Part shown: positions 1 through 8,142 of the stretch, in pieces | Layout of the letters: each line of letters starts with the position of its first letter | How positions within the stretch are numbered: position 1 is the first letter of the stretch | NCBI GenBank assembly: GCA_001683845.1 | Contig: LXQI01000019.1 | Span: forward strand, 1 to 43,957 | Reading direction: 5' to 3' | DNA from: Erythrobacter sp. ANT-B3C2 | Lineage (GTDB): Bacteria > Pseudomonadota > Alphaproteobacteria > Sphingomonadales > Sphingomonadaceae | Length of the DNA stretch: 43,957 nucleotides | Program-made: the position numbers and the translations under genes | The notes under the pieces: generated by a model | Told to the model about the DNA's origin: nothing | Databases searched by the model: none | Seen by the model: the letters and a program-made list of their open reading frames with translations, nothing else

Positions 1-84
1 ACAGCCACCTCAATCCATACTACTGCTGATCAGAGGTCACTCGCTCCCGCAATTACCCCATGTTCGTTGAGTATCAGGACGGCG

Positions 85-1281
85 TCAGACCAGCTCCACC
101 GCCACCGCCGTAGCCTCGCCGCCACCGATGCACAGGGAGGCGACGCCCCGCTTGCCGCCGCGCTGCTTCAGCGCATTGAGCAGCGTCACCATGATCCGCG
201 CACCGCTGGCGCCGATCGGGTGGCCGAGCGCGGTGCCGCCGCCGTTCACGTTGATCTTGTCGTGCGGGATGCCGATGTCGCGCATCGCGAACATCGCGAC
301 GCAGGCGAACGCCTCGTTGACCTCCCACAGATCGACCTCGTCGGCCTTCCAGCCGGCCTTTTCGAGCACCTTCCTGATCGCACCAACGGGCGCGGTGGTG
401 AAATCCTTGGGCTCCTGCGCATGCGCGGCCATCGCCACGATCCGCGCGAGCGGCTGGCGGCCCTGCTGCTTGGCCACGCTCTCGCGGGTCAGCACCAGCG
501 CCGCCGCGCCGTCGGAGATCGAGGAGGAGGTGGCGGCGGTGATCGTGCCTTCCTTGGCGAAAGCGGCCTTCAGCTGGGGGATCTTCTCGGGATTGGCCTT
601 ACCCGGCGCTTCGTCGCGTTCTATGGTGACGTCACCCTTGCGGGTTTTCACGGTGACCGGCGTCACCTCATCGTCGAACGCACCCGACTTGATCGCCTCG
701 TTCGCTCGGGCGAGCGAGGTCGTGGCGAATTCGTCCATGTCCTGTCGGGTGAGCTGATATTCGTCGGCGGTGCACTGGGCAAAGGCGCCCATCGCCTTGC
801 CCTCCTCGTACGCGTCTTCCAACCCGTCGAGGAACATGTGGTCATACGCCGTATCGTGCCCGATCCGCGCGCCCGAGCGGTGCTTCTTGAGCAGGTAGGG
901 CGCGTTGGTCATGCTCTCCATGCCGCCGGCTACCACCATGTCCGCGCTGCCTACGGCGAGCGCCTCGGCGCCCATGATCACCGTCTGCATGCCGCTGCCG
1001 CACACCTTGTTGACCGTGGTAGCCTGCACCGTTTTGGGCAGGCCGGCCTTGATCCCCGCCTGCCGCGCGGGCGCCTGGCCCAGCCCGGCGGGCAGCACGC
1101 AGCCCATGTAGAGCCGCTCCACATCATCGCCCGAAATGCCCGCCCTCTCGACCGCGGCCTTCACCGCAGTGGCGCCCAGATCGGTGGCCGAAGCTTCCGA
1201 CAGCGCCCCCTGCATGCCGCCCATCGGCGTGCGTGCATAAGACAGGATGACGACGGGATCGGCTTCGCTGAAAGTGGCCAT
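85..1281 (-). CDS. Acetyl-CoA C-acetyltransferase / 3-ketoacyl-CoA thiolase
   Basis: Thiolase of 398 residues, the usual length for a cytosolic biosynthetic or beta-oxidation thiolase. It joins two acetyl-CoA to acetoacetyl-CoA, or cleaves 3-ketoacyl-CoA in the reverse direction. The acyl-accepting Cys94 lies in NKVCGSG, His354 in GGGTALGHPIGASGAR, and the second acid/base Cys384 in CIGGGEA; NEAFA is at 322-326. I chose the ATG at 1281 because GGGGAG lies about 8 bases upstream and the family N-terminus (VILSYARTPMGG) begins near residue 11. The MGG where many homologues have FGG is a mild variation. It diverges from nuoA and ends 84 bases from the window edge. Substrate chain length cannot be read from the sequence, so no symbol is given. 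Confidence 0.95.
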   Translation of the reverse strand: MATFSEADPVVILSYARTPMGGMQGALSEASATDLGATAVKAAVERAGISGDDVERLYMGCVLPAGLGQAPARQAGIKAGLPKTVQATTVNKVCGSGMQTVIMGAEALAVGSADMVVAGGMESMTNAPYLLKKHRSGARIGHDTAYDHMFLDGLEDAYEEGKAMGAFAQCTADEYQLTRQDMDEFATTSLARANEAIKSGAFDDEVTPVTVKTRKGDVTIERDEAPGKANPEKIPQLKAAFAKEGTITAATSSSISDGAAALVLTRESVAKQQGRQPLARIVAMAAHAQEPKDFTTAPVGAIRKVLEKAGWKADEVDLWEVNEAFACVAMFAMRDIGIPHDKINVNGGGTALGHPIGASGARIMVTLLNALKQRGGKRGVASLCIGGGEATAVAVELV

Positions 1282-1321
1282 GTGCTTCTCTCCCCACTGG
1301 GTGCTTGGATTCGCTAGGGCC

Positions 1322-1350
1322 CATCTAGTGTCGGCGCGCTCGCGGGGCAA
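1322..1350 (-). promoter_or_regulatory. Candidate promoter for the thiolase gene
   Basis: On the minus strand TTGCCC (1345-1350) and TAGATG (1322-1327) are separated by exactly 17 bases, about 45 bases before the thiolase start. Each box matches the sigma-70 consensus only partly, so this is a weak prediction in the divergent thiolase-nuoA spacer. Confidence 0.3.
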
Positions 1351-1391
1351 ACCGCAGGGCGCCCGCCGCCGGACCAAATTGGGCTTGCCCC

Positions 1392-1420
1392 TTGAACGCG
1401 CCTGCGCTGGGCAGTAGGGC
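1392..1420 (+). promoter_or_regulatory. Candidate promoter for the nuo operon
   Basis: TTGAAC (1392-1397) is followed after 17 bases by TAGGGC (1415-1420), 55 bases before nuoA. The -35 box is reasonable for an alphaproteobacterium but the -10 is poor. It is the best candidate I see in the 193-base divergent region. Confidence 0.3.
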
Positions 1421-1474
1421 GGCGCCAAGTCCTCTCCCCGCGCAAGGGGCGAGTCTGCGCTTCAAGGATTTCCG

Positions 1475-1849
1475 GTGTTCGACCTGACGCAATATTTGCC
1501 GATTCTGATCTTCATCGGCATCGCGCTTGTCCTGTCGGTTGCCTTCGTGTTCCTGCCGATGGGCGTGTCGCGCCTCACCGGCTCGCACAACCCCACCGCC
1601 GAAAAGCTGAGCGAATATGAATGCGGCTTCCCCGCCTTCGAGGATGCGCGCAGCCAGTTCGACATCAAGTTCTACCTGGTGGCGATCAGCTTCATCGTCT
1701 TCGACCTTGAGGCGGCGTTCCTGTTCCCCTGGGCCGTCACCCTCGATCTCACCGGCTGGCCAGGCTGGATCGGCATGATGGTGTTCCTCACCATTCTCGC
1801 CACCGGTCTGGCTTACGAATGGAAGAAGGGCGCGCTGGAATGGGCGTGA
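1475..1849 (+). CDS. nuoA: NADH-quinone oxidoreductase subunit A
   Basis: Small membrane subunit of complex I, 124 residues with three predicted transmembrane helices (about 8-28, 66-86 and 97-115). The family signatures are visible: YECGF at 48-52 (Cys50) in the quinone-site loop and [12 protein letters not shown] at 76-87, with Asp77 and Glu79 in the membrane. The start is GTG at 1475, supported by AAGGA about 7 bases upstream and by the usual hydrophobic N-terminus. It is the first gene of the nuo operon, and its end overlaps nuoB by 10 bases. Confidence 0.97.
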   Translation: MFDLTQYLPILIFIGIALVLSVAFVFLPMGVSRLTGSHNPTAEKLSEYECGFPAFEDARSQFDIKFYLVAISFIVFDLEAAFLFPWAVTLDLTGWPGWIGMMVFLTILATGLAYEWKKGALEWA

Positions 1850-2469
1850 ACGATGGCCGGCTGGTCGATCCGCGCACCGGCGTGAGCCTCGACCACCAGC
1901 TGGCGAACCCGGCCGGCAACACCGTCAGCCCAGAGGCGCACAACCGCGTGCTGCACCCCGAATTGCAGCAGCCGGACACGGGCTATTACAACGCGCTCTC
2001 GTCCGAAGTATCGGACAAGGGCTTCCTCGTCACCGGCACGGAGGACCTGTTCCAGTGGGCCCGCACCGGCTCGCTCTGGTGGATGACCTTCGGCCTCGCT
2101 TGCTGCGCGGTGGAGATGATCCACGTGAACATGCCGCGCTACGACATGGAGCGCTTCGGCGTGGCCCCGCGCGCCTCCCCGCGCCAAAGCGACGTGATGA
2201 TCGTGGCCGGCACCTTGTGCAACAAGATGGCCCCGGCGCTGCGCAAGGTCTACGACCAGATGTCGGACCCCAAATACGTCATCAGCATGGGCAGCTGCGC
2301 CAATGGCGGCGGCTATTACCACTACAGCTATTCGGTGGTGCGCGGCTGCGACCGCATCGTGCCGGTCGATATTTACGTCCCCGGCTGCCCGCCCACCGCC
2401 GAGGCGCTGCTCTATGGCGTGATGCAGCTGCAGCGGAAGATCCGCCGCGTCGGCACGATCGAGCGTTGA
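1840..2469 (+). CDS. nuoB: NADH-quinone oxidoreductase subunit B
   Basis: Peripheral-arm subunit that carries the terminal 4Fe-4S cluster N2, which passes electrons to quinone. The ligands are present: adjacent Cys88-Cys89 in GLACCAVEM, Cys153 in MGSCANGGG and Cys183 in [11 protein letters not shown]. With the ATG at 1840 it has 209 residues. An in-frame ATG at 1819 would add seven residues. I prefer 1840 because it gives a short overlap with nuoA (stop 1847-1849), in line with the rest of the operon. The first 55 residues are a variable extension before the conserved fold. Confidence 0.96.
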   Translation: MGVNDGRLVDPRTGVSLDHQLANPAGNTVSPEAHNRVLHPELQQPDTGYYNALSSEVSDKGFLVTGTEDLFQWARTGSLWWMTFGLACCAVEMIHVNMPRYDMERFGVAPRASPRQSDVMIVAGTLCNKMAPALRKVYDQMSDPKYVISMGSCANGGGYYHYSYSVVRGCDRIVPVDIYVPGCPPTAEALLYGVMQLQRKIRRVGTIER

Positions 2470-2482
2470 AGGCGCAGCGCTG

Positions 2483-3385
2483 ATGGCCGTCCTCCATTCC
2501 GCCCCCCGCGTCAGCGCGGACCCGGCCGCGCTGGAAACGCTTGGCGCAGCGCTGGGCGGCCTGCTGGTCGATGCGCATGAGGAGCATGGCGAGCTGATGT
2601 TGCGCGTGCCCCGCGAAAGCATCGAGGACGCGCTGCGCCTGCTGCGCGACGAGCATGCCTACCAGCAGCTGATCGACATTGCCGGGGTGGATTATCCGGG
2701 GCGCGAGGAGCGCTTCGAGCTGGTGTACATCCTGCTCAGCCTGACGAAGAACCACCGCATCATGGTCAAGTGCAGCGCGGCCGAAGACGTGGCGGTGCCC
2801 ACCGTCACCACCCTGTGGCCCAATGCAGGCTGGCTGGAACGCGAGGTGTTCGACATGTTCGGCGTCCCGTTCGACGGCAATACCGACATGCGCCGGATCC
2901 TCACCGATTACGGCTTCGAGGGGCACCCCTTTCGCAAGGATTTCCCGCTCACCGGCTACCACGAGGTGCGCTATTCCGAGGAAGCCAAGCGGGTGATCTA
3001 TGAGCCGGTGGAGCTGGCGCAGGATTTCCGCAATTTCGAGTTCACCAGCCCATGGGAAGGCGCCGATTACCCGCTGCCGGGCGACGAGAAGGCCACCATG
3101 CCCCCGGTGATGGAGGTCAAGACCACCGAAAAGCCGATCCAGACCGGCGCCGGCCCAAAAACCGACGCGAAGGCCGCCGAACATGTCGCCCGCGGCGCCT
3201 CGGGCGGAACGGTGGCAGGGCAGGGGCAGGGCGAACCGGTCCCCGAGGACACGAAGATCGAGGCTCCCGGCGCCCCCGATCCCACCGAGGACCGCCACGA
3301 CCGCCTGCCGCGTGAGGATACCTCGCCCGATACACACGGTGCCACGCAGGTCGAGCCGCGCAAGAGCAGAGATCGAGACGAGTAA
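2483..3385 (+). CDS. nuoC: NADH-quinone oxidoreductase subunit C with long acidic tail
   Basis: 30-kDa subunit of the complex I connecting module. The conserved domain occupies about residues 15-195 and includes [16 protein letters not shown] and [19 protein letters not shown]. Such proteins are usually about 200 residues, but this one has 300. Residues from about 197 onward are rich in Pro, Gly, Glu, Asp and Lys, contain no hydrophobic core, and are probably disordered. The ATG at 2483 lies 13 bases after nuoB. The stop shares one base with the nuoD ATG (TAATG), so the tail is in frame right up to a coupled neighbour, which argues against a frameshift. Confidence 0.95.
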   Translation: MAVLHSAPRVSADPAALETLGAALGGLLVDAHEEHGELMLRVPRESIEDALRLLRDEHAYQQLIDIAGVDYPGREERFELVYILLSLTKNHRIMVKCSAAEDVAVPTVTTLWPNAGWLEREVFDMFGVPFDGNTDMRRILTDYGFEGHPFRKDFPLTGYHEVRYSEEAKRVIYEPVELAQDFRNFEFTSPWEGADYPLPGDEKATMPPVMEVKTTEKPIQTGAGPKTDAKAAEHVARGASGGTVAGQGQGEPVPEDTKIEAPGAPDPTEDRHDRLPREDTSPDTHGATQVEPRKSRDRDE

Positions 3386-4599
3386 TGCCCAGCCTCACCC
3401 AGGACGTGGTGCCCACCACCGGTGACGAGACGATCTCCAGCTACACGATCAATTTCGGCCCCCAGCACCCGGCCGCGCACGGCGTGCTGCGGCTGGTGAT
3501 GGAGCTGGATGGTGAGATCATCGAGCGGGTCGATCCGCATATCGGCCTGCTCCATCGGGGCACCGAGAAGCTGATCGAATACAAGACCTACCTCCAGGCA
3601 CTGCCCTATTTCGACCGGCTCGATTATTGCAGCCCGATGTGCATGGAGCACACTTGGGTGCTGGCGATCGAAAAGCTGCTCAACGTCGAGGTGCCGATCC
3701 GCGCACAATATCTTCGCGTGCTGTTCGCCGAGCTGACGCGGATCAAGAACCACCTGCTCAACATCGGCGCGCATGTGATGGACGTGGGCGCGATGACCGC
3801 CAATCTGTGGCTGTTCGAACTGCGCGAAGACGTGATGAACTTCTACGAGCGCGCCTCGGGCGCCCGCATGCACGCGGCCTATTTCCGCCCGGGCGGCGTC
3901 CACCAGGACGTGCCGCTCAAGCTGCTCACCGACATCGGCGATTGGTGCGATACGCTCCTGCCGCGCCTGTTCGGGGATGCGATGAGCCTCGTCATCGACA
4001 ATCGCATCTTCAAGCAGCGCAATGTCGATATCGCCGTGGTCAGCAAGGAAGATGCGATCGCCTGGGGCTTCTCCGGCCCGATGATCCGCGCCTCCGGCCT
4101 CCCGTGGGACCTGCGCAAGAGCCAGCCCTATGACGTGTACGAGCGGATGGATTTCGAAATTCCCGTCGGCACCAATGGCGATTGCTACGATCGGATGATG
4201 GTGCGCGTGGAGGAGGTCCGCCAGTCGGCCCGCATCATCAAGCAATGCCTCGCCGAACTGCCCGAGGGCCCGGTGCAGAGCATCGACCGCAAGGTGGCCC
4301 CGCCCAAGCGCGGTGAGATGAAGCAATCAATGGAAGCGCTGATCCATCACTTCAAGCTCTATACCGAAGGCTTTCACGTGCCCGCAGGCGAGGTCTACGT
4401 CGCCACTGAGAGCCCCAAGGGCGAGTTCGGCGTGTATCTGGTCAGCGACGGCTCGAACAAGCCTTACCGCTGCAAGATCCGCCCCACCATGTTCAGCCAC
4501 CTCCAGGCGATGGATTTCATGTGCAAGGGGCACATGCTGCCCGATGCCACGGCCATCCTGGGCGCGATCGACGCCGTGTTCGGGGAGTGCGACCGGTGA
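3385..4599 (+). CDS. nuoD: NADH-quinone oxidoreductase subunit D
   Basis: 49-kDa subunit, 404 residues, which forms the quinone-binding pocket together with NuoB. Recognisable stretches are [14 protein letters not shown] (about 23-36, with the conserved quinone-site His), [15 protein letters not shown], the PYFDRLDY segment, and the C-terminal region with ESPKGEFG and DVVFGECDR-like ending (AVFGECDR). Length and both ends match the family. Its ATG overlaps the nuoC stop by one base, and its stop overlaps a GTG of the following small ORF. Confidence 0.97.
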   Translation: MPSLTQDVVPTTGDETISSYTINFGPQHPAAHGVLRLVMELDGEIIERVDPHIGLLHRGTEKLIEYKTYLQALPYFDRLDYCSPMCMEHTWVLAIEKLLNVEVPIRAQYLRVLFAELTRIKNHLLNIGAHVMDVGAMTANLWLFELREDVMNFYERASGARMHAAYFRPGGVHQDVPLKLLTDIGDWCDTLLPRLFGDAMSLVIDNRIFKQRNVDIAVVSKEDAIAWGFSGPMIRASGLPWDLRKSQPYDVYERMDFEIPVGTNGDCYDRMMVRVEEVRQSARIIKQCLAELPEGPVQSIDRKVAPPKRGEMKQSMEALIHHFKLYTEGFHVPAGEVYVATESPKGEFGVYLVSDGSNKPYRCKIRPTMFSHLQAMDFMCKGHMLPDATAILGAIDAVFGECDR

Positions 4600-4658
4600 G
4601 CGCCAGCGCAGAGATGGGGCAGCCCGGTGAGGGCATCGTGCGGGAGGGGGGAGTGCCG

Positions 4659-4928
4659 ATGGATACGCTCATCGATCGCGTTGACGCTTTTGCCCAACGC
4701 CACCGCAGGATCCTCTCGATTGTCGGCGCAATCTGGTTTGTTCTCGGCTGCGCGGCGGCTTCGGGAATGGTTCGCCTCCCCGACATTCCGCTGCTGACCG
4801 ACAGGGCCGCCTTCTTCCTCAGCGGCGCCTACAATGCGATCTGGTGGGGGTTCCTCTACCCACGGGCCGAACAGCGCCGGAAAGAACGCAAGGCGCTGAT
4901 CGAGGGCAAGGCTGCCACCGATGGCTAA
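4659..4928 (+). CDS. Small membrane protein inserted between nuoD and nuoE
   Basis: Unrecognised protein of 89 residues. It has one clear hydrophobic helix near its N-terminus (ILSIVGAIWFVLGCAAASG), a second weaker hydrophobic stretch (AFFLSGAYNAIWWGFLYP), and a charged C-terminus rich in Arg, Lys and Glu. I chose the ATG at 4659 because a purine-rich GGAGGGGGGAG sequence stands just upstream. A GTG at 4596 overlapping the nuoD stop (GTGA) would add 21 low-complexity residues and cannot be excluded. The 3' end overlaps nuoE by 8 bases, so it is surely co-translated with complex I genes. A role in assembly or stability of complex I is possible but is only inferred from location. Confidence 0.75.
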   Translation: MDTLIDRVDAFAQRHRRILSIVGAIWFVLGCAAASGMVRLPDIPLLTDRAAFFLSGAYNAIWWGFLYPRAEQRRKERKALIEGKAATDG

Positions 4929-5592
4929 TCGCGCCCCATCTCCCGATAGCCCCGAGCTACGCGCCCGCTGGGGCTCCTTCGCCTGGACCGAAGCGAATGC
5001 CGATCTCGCGCGCCAGATCGTCGCTCGCTACCCCGAGGGGCGCCAGCGCAGCGCGGTGATGCCGCTGCTGTTCCTCGCTCAAGAGCAGGTCGGCGCGGAG
5101 ACGAACACGCAAGGCTGGCTGCCCATCCCGGTGATCGAGTTCGTCGCACGCGAACTCGAGATGCCGGCGATCCGGGTGCTCGAGGTCGCCAGCTTCTACA
5201 TGATGTACAACCTCGCCCCGGTCGGCCGCTTCCATGTGCAGGTCTGCGGCACCACGCCCTGCATGCTGCGCGGCTCGGACGACATCCTCGATGCCTGCTA
5301 TGCGCGCGGGATGAAGAAGGGCCACACCACGCCGGACGGGCTGTGGACGCTCACCGAGGTGGAATGCATGGGCAATTGCGCCACCGCGCCGATGGTTCAG
5401 ATCAATGATGCCAATTACGAGGACCTGACCCCCGAACGGCTCGACATCGTGCTCGATGCGCTCGCCCGCGGCGAAATGCCGAAGGAAGGCACGCAGGAGC
5501 CCGGCCGCCATACTAGCGAACCGCTCGGCGGCCCCACGACGCTCACCGCCATGGTCGAGGCCAATTACGATTACCGGGGCGAATGGCAGTGA
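4921..5592 (+). CDS. nuoE: NADH-quinone oxidoreductase subunit E
   Basis: 24-kDa subunit of the NADH dehydrogenase module with a thioredoxin-like fold and a 2Fe-2S cluster (N1a). All four ligands are visible: Cys109 and Cys114 in VCGTTPCMLRG, and Cys149 and Cys153 in ECMGNCATAP. At 223 residues it is typical of alphaproteobacteria. The ATG at 4921 overlaps the previous small gene by 8 bases. The last 40 residues (TSEPLGGPTTLT onward) resemble the extended tails of alphaproteobacterial and mitochondrial homologues. Confidence 0.96.
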   Translation: MANRAPSPDSPELRARWGSFAWTEANADLARQIVARYPEGRQRSAVMPLLFLAQEQVGAETNTQGWLPIPVIEFVARELEMPAIRVLEVASFYMMYNLAPVGRFHVQVCGTTPCMLRGSDDILDACYARGMKKGHTTPDGLWTLTEVECMGNCATAPMVQINDANYEDLTPERLDIVLDALARGEMPKEGTQEPGRHTSEPLGGPTTLTAMVEANYDYRGEWQ

Positions 5593-5744
5593 ACGGCAAG
5601 ATCATCATCGGCTTGGGCGCCGCCCTGATGGCCTGGGGCGCGGTCGCTTTCAGCTACGGGCAGAACGGCACCGGAGCGGCACTTCTGCTACTCGGCATCG
5701 CGGTGTTCGTGCTCGGCCGGCGCCAGTCACGAAAGGGTCTATAA
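5583..5744 (+). CDS. Very small two-helix membrane protein in the nuo operon
   Basis: A 53-residue ORF with two hydrophobic segments (IIIGLGAALMAWGAVAF and AALLLLGIAVFVLG) separated by a short polar turn, ending in a basic RRQSRKGL tail. The ATG at 5583 lies inside the last codons of nuoE; a GTG at 5589 overlapping the nuoE stop is an alternative. The stop TAA overlaps the next ATG (TAATG). Coding is supported by these overlaps, by high GC at third positions and by the coherent helix-turn-helix membrane pattern. No family is recognised. Confidence 0.6.
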   Translation: MAVNGKIIIGLGAALMAWGAVAFSYGQNGTGAALLLLGIAVFVLGRRQSRKGL

Positions 5745-5884
5745 TGGAACCGGTGATACTCGTCCTTGTCGCCCTCGTGCTGGTGTTCCTCGCCTTTAAG
5801 TTCCTTGCCGGCCTAATCAAAACGGTAGTGCTCGTCGCCATCCTGGCCGCCGTGGCGATCTTCGTGTTCGGGGGCATGGCGTGA
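5744..5884 (+). CDS. Very small hydrophobic protein in the nuo operon
   Basis: A 46-residue ORF, almost entirely hydrophobic, with two likely membrane segments (ILVLVALVLVFLAFKFLAG and VVLVAILAAVAIFVFGG) joined by a short linker containing Lys. Its ATG overlaps the preceding stop by one base, and its TGA overlaps the next ATG (TGATG). Nothing in the sequence points to a catalytic role. The strict coupling on both sides suggests a real, co-translated gene rather than a chance ORF. Confidence 0.6.
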   Translation: MEPVILVLVALVLVFLAFKFLAGLIKTVVLVAILAAVAIFVFGGMA

Positions 5885-6111
5885 TGGCCTCGGACGAGGG
5901 CCACCGCGGGGCCGTTGGCAGCCGCAAGGCGCTGGCATTCGGCGCAGTGCTGCTGGTGATCGGCACGGCAGTGCTCGCGCTCGCGCTGTGGCGCAGCTAC
6001 GGGCTGGATGAAGACGCGACCGACCTGTTCATCGCCGCACCGCTACTGCTAATGACCGCATCGCTGGTCCTGCGCAGCCCCTCCAGGCGCGGGGGCGACA
6101 ATGCTCGCTGA
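5884..6111 (+). CDS. Small two-helix membrane protein upstream of nuoF
   Basis: A 75-residue ORF with a charged N-terminus and two hydrophobic segments ([20 protein letters not shown] and [15 protein letters not shown]), ending in an Arg-rich tail. ATG at 5884 overlaps the preceding stop (TGATG); GTG at 5881 is an alternative one codon earlier. Its end overlaps nuoF by 11 bases. Together with the two preceding tiny ORFs it forms a run of three coupled membrane proteins between nuoE and nuoF. No family is recognised. Confidence 0.65.
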   Translation: MASDEGHRGAVGSRKALAFGAVLLVIGTAVLALALWRSYGLDEDATDLFIAAPLLLMTASLVLRSPSRRGGDNAR

Positions 6112-7411
6112 CAAGGACCGCATTTTCACCAACCTGTACGGCTTCCAGGACTGGCACCTCGCCGGCGCGCAGGCACGCGGCGACTGGGACGATACCAAGG
6201 CGCTGATCGCCCGCGGGCAGGAAGCGATCATCGACGAACTGAAGGAATCAGGCCTGCGCGGTCGCGGCGGCGCGGGCTTTCCCACCGGCCTCAAATGGTC
6301 CTTCATGCCCAAGGAATCGCCCAAGGACGCGCAGGGGAACAGCCGCCCCAGCTTCCTCGTCATCAATGCCGACGAATCCGAGCCCGGCAGCTGCAAGGAT
6401 CGCGAGATCCTGCGCCACGATCCGCACAAGCTGATCGAAGGGGCGCTTGTGGCCGGCTTCGCAATGCGCGCGCGCGCCGCCTATATCTACATCCGCGGCG
6501 AATATATCCGCGAGGCCGAAAACCTGTTCGCCGCCGTGGCCGAAGCCTACGATGCCGGCCTGCTGGGCAAGAACGCGGCCGGCTCCGGCTTCGATTTCGA
6601 TGTTTTCGTCCATCGCGGCGCGGGCGCCTACATCTGCGGCGAGGAAACCGCGATGATCGAGAGCCTGGAGGGCAAGAAGGGCCAGCCCCGCCTCAAGCCC
6701 CCGTTCCCCGCCGGCGCGGGCCTTTACGGCTGCCCCACCACGGTGAACAACGTTGAATCCATCGCGGTCGTGCCCACCATCCTGCGGCGGGGCGCGGTCT
6801 GGTTCTCCAGCTTCGGGCGCGAGGGCAACAAGGGCACCAAGCTGTTCCAGATCAGCGGCCACGTGGAAAAGCCCTGCGTGGTCGAAGAGGCGATGAGCAT
6901 CCCCTTTCGCGAGCTGATCGAGACGCATTGCGGCGGCATCCGCGGCGGGTGGGATAATCTTCTCGCAGTCATCCCCGGCGGCTCCTCGGTGCCGCTGGTC
7001 CCGGCGGCCGAGATCATGGATTGCCCGATGGATTTCGACGGGCTCAAGGCGCTGGGCTCGGGCCTCGGCACCGCGGCGGTGATCGTAATGGACAAGAGCA
7101 CCGATATTGTTCGCGCGATCAGCCGACTCAGCTATTTCTACAAGCACGAAAGCTGCGGCCAGTGCACCCCCTGCCGCGAGGGCACCGGCTGGATGTGGCG
7201 CATGATGGAACGCCTGCGCGTGGGCGATGCCACAGTGGCCGAGATCGACATGCTCTATGGCGTCACCAAGCAGGTCGAAGGCCACACCATCTGCGCTTTG
7301 GGCGACGCCGCAGCCTGGCCGATCCAGGGCCTGATCAAGCACTTCCGCCCGGAGCTTGAACGCCGCATAGCCGAGCGTGAAGCGGGCGACGTGCGGGAGG
7401 CGGCGGAGTGA
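6101..7411 (+). CDS. nuoF: NADH-quinone oxidoreductase subunit F
   Basis: 51-kDa subunit of 436 residues that oxidises NADH, holds FMN and carries 4Fe-4S cluster N3. The nucleotide-binding glycine loop [13 protein letters not shown] is at 54-66, and [14 protein letters not shown] follows near 178-191. The cluster ligands are Cys352, Cys355 and Cys358 in [12 protein letters not shown], plus Cys398 in TICALGD. Length and both ends match the family. The ATG lies 11 bases inside the preceding small ORF, and its TGA overlaps the GTG of the next gene. Confidence 0.97.
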   Translation: MLADKDRIFTNLYGFQDWHLAGAQARGDWDDTKALIARGQEAIIDELKESGLRGRGGAGFPTGLKWSFMPKESPKDAQGNSRPSFLVINADESEPGSCKDREILRHDPHKLIEGALVAGFAMRARAAYIYIRGEYIREAENLFAAVAEAYDAGLLGKNAAGSGFDFDVFVHRGAGAYICGEETAMIESLEGKKGQPRLKPPFPAGAGLYGCPTTVNNVESIAVVPTILRRGAVWFSSFGREGNKGTKLFQISGHVEKPCVVEEAMSIPFRELIETHCGGIRGGWDNLLAVIPGGSSVPLVPAAEIMDCPMDFDGLKALGSGLGTAAVIVMDKSTDIVRAISRLSYFYKHESCGQCTPCREGTGWMWRMMERLRVGDATVAEIDMLYGVTKQVEGHTICALGDAAAWPIQGLIKHFRPELERRIAEREAGDVREAAE

Positions 7412-8142
7412 ACCGCCCGCGCTCAGCCTCAGCCTCAGCCAACGCCCTGGCGGCCGGCGCCATGGTTCTCGCCGGCTTGCTTGCGAGTGTGCCAGTCGCT
7501 GCGGACCCGCAGAGTGTCATCGGCTCGAGAATTCCGCGCAAAGAGGCCGGCGTGTCGCGCACGCAATTGCTGCCGCAATCCGGCTCGATGCGGGCCGGGT
7601 TCAATGCGCTTGGCCGCTGCATGGCTGAGTTGTTCGAGCCGGCAGCCCGCAGGGCACTGGCGCATCCCTACGGCGGGGAACAGCAGGCAAAGGCTGTCGG
7701 CCGGATCTTGGAACAGGCGCGCTGGCGCAGCGGGGATTGCACCAGCGCCAGTATCGAAACGAGCGGCTCTGTCGAAGCCTATGCCGGAGCTTTCGCCGAG
7801 TTCTTCCTGCGCCATCGATTTGGTCAGGCGCAGGTAGACGCCCTGGCCGCGGACCAGAGCGAGGGATGGTCCGCCGCCCGCCTGGTCCCCCGCACCGGCG
7901 ACGAGCACTTCAGCGCGTGCATCGTGGCCGCAGCAGCACCGCAGATTTACGCACTCGTGGAAACCATACCCGACAGCGGGGCGGAGCAAGCGGCACTTGC
8001 CCCGATCATCGAGGTTCTCTCACCCTGTATAACGCAGGGACAGGAGGTGGCTTTCACTCCAGCTGGCCTCCGCAGCACGCTCGCCGTGTCGCTATTCCAG
8101 GCGCTCAGTGACTACAGCGAATACACGCAGGACGCAGGCTGA
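7408..8142 (+). CDS. Exported protein of unknown function between nuoF and nuoG
   Basis: A 244-residue protein with a typical Sec signal peptide: a basic N-terminus, a hydrophobic stretch [18 protein letters not shown], and a likely cleavage after VAA near residue 32. The mature part is helical in character and has four cysteines (in GRCM, GDCT, SACI and SPCI), an even number fitting two disulphides in the periplasm. It starts with GTG overlapping the nuoF stop (GTGA) and ends overlapping the nuoG start (TGATG), so it is tightly coupled to cytoplasmic complex I subunits despite its own apparent periplasmic location. I do not recognise the family. Confidence 0.8.
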   Translation: MNRPRSASASANALAAGAMVLAGLLASVPVAADPQSVIGSRIPRKEAGVSRTQLLPQSGSMRAGFNALGRCMAELFEPAARRALAHPYGGEQQAKAVGRILEQARWRSGDCTSASIETSGSVEAYAGAFAEFFLRHRFGQAQVDALAADQSEGWSAARLVPRTGDEHFSACIVAAAAPQIYALVETIPDSGAEQAALAPIIEVLSPCITQGQEVAFTPAGLRSTLAVSLFQALSDYSEYTQDAG

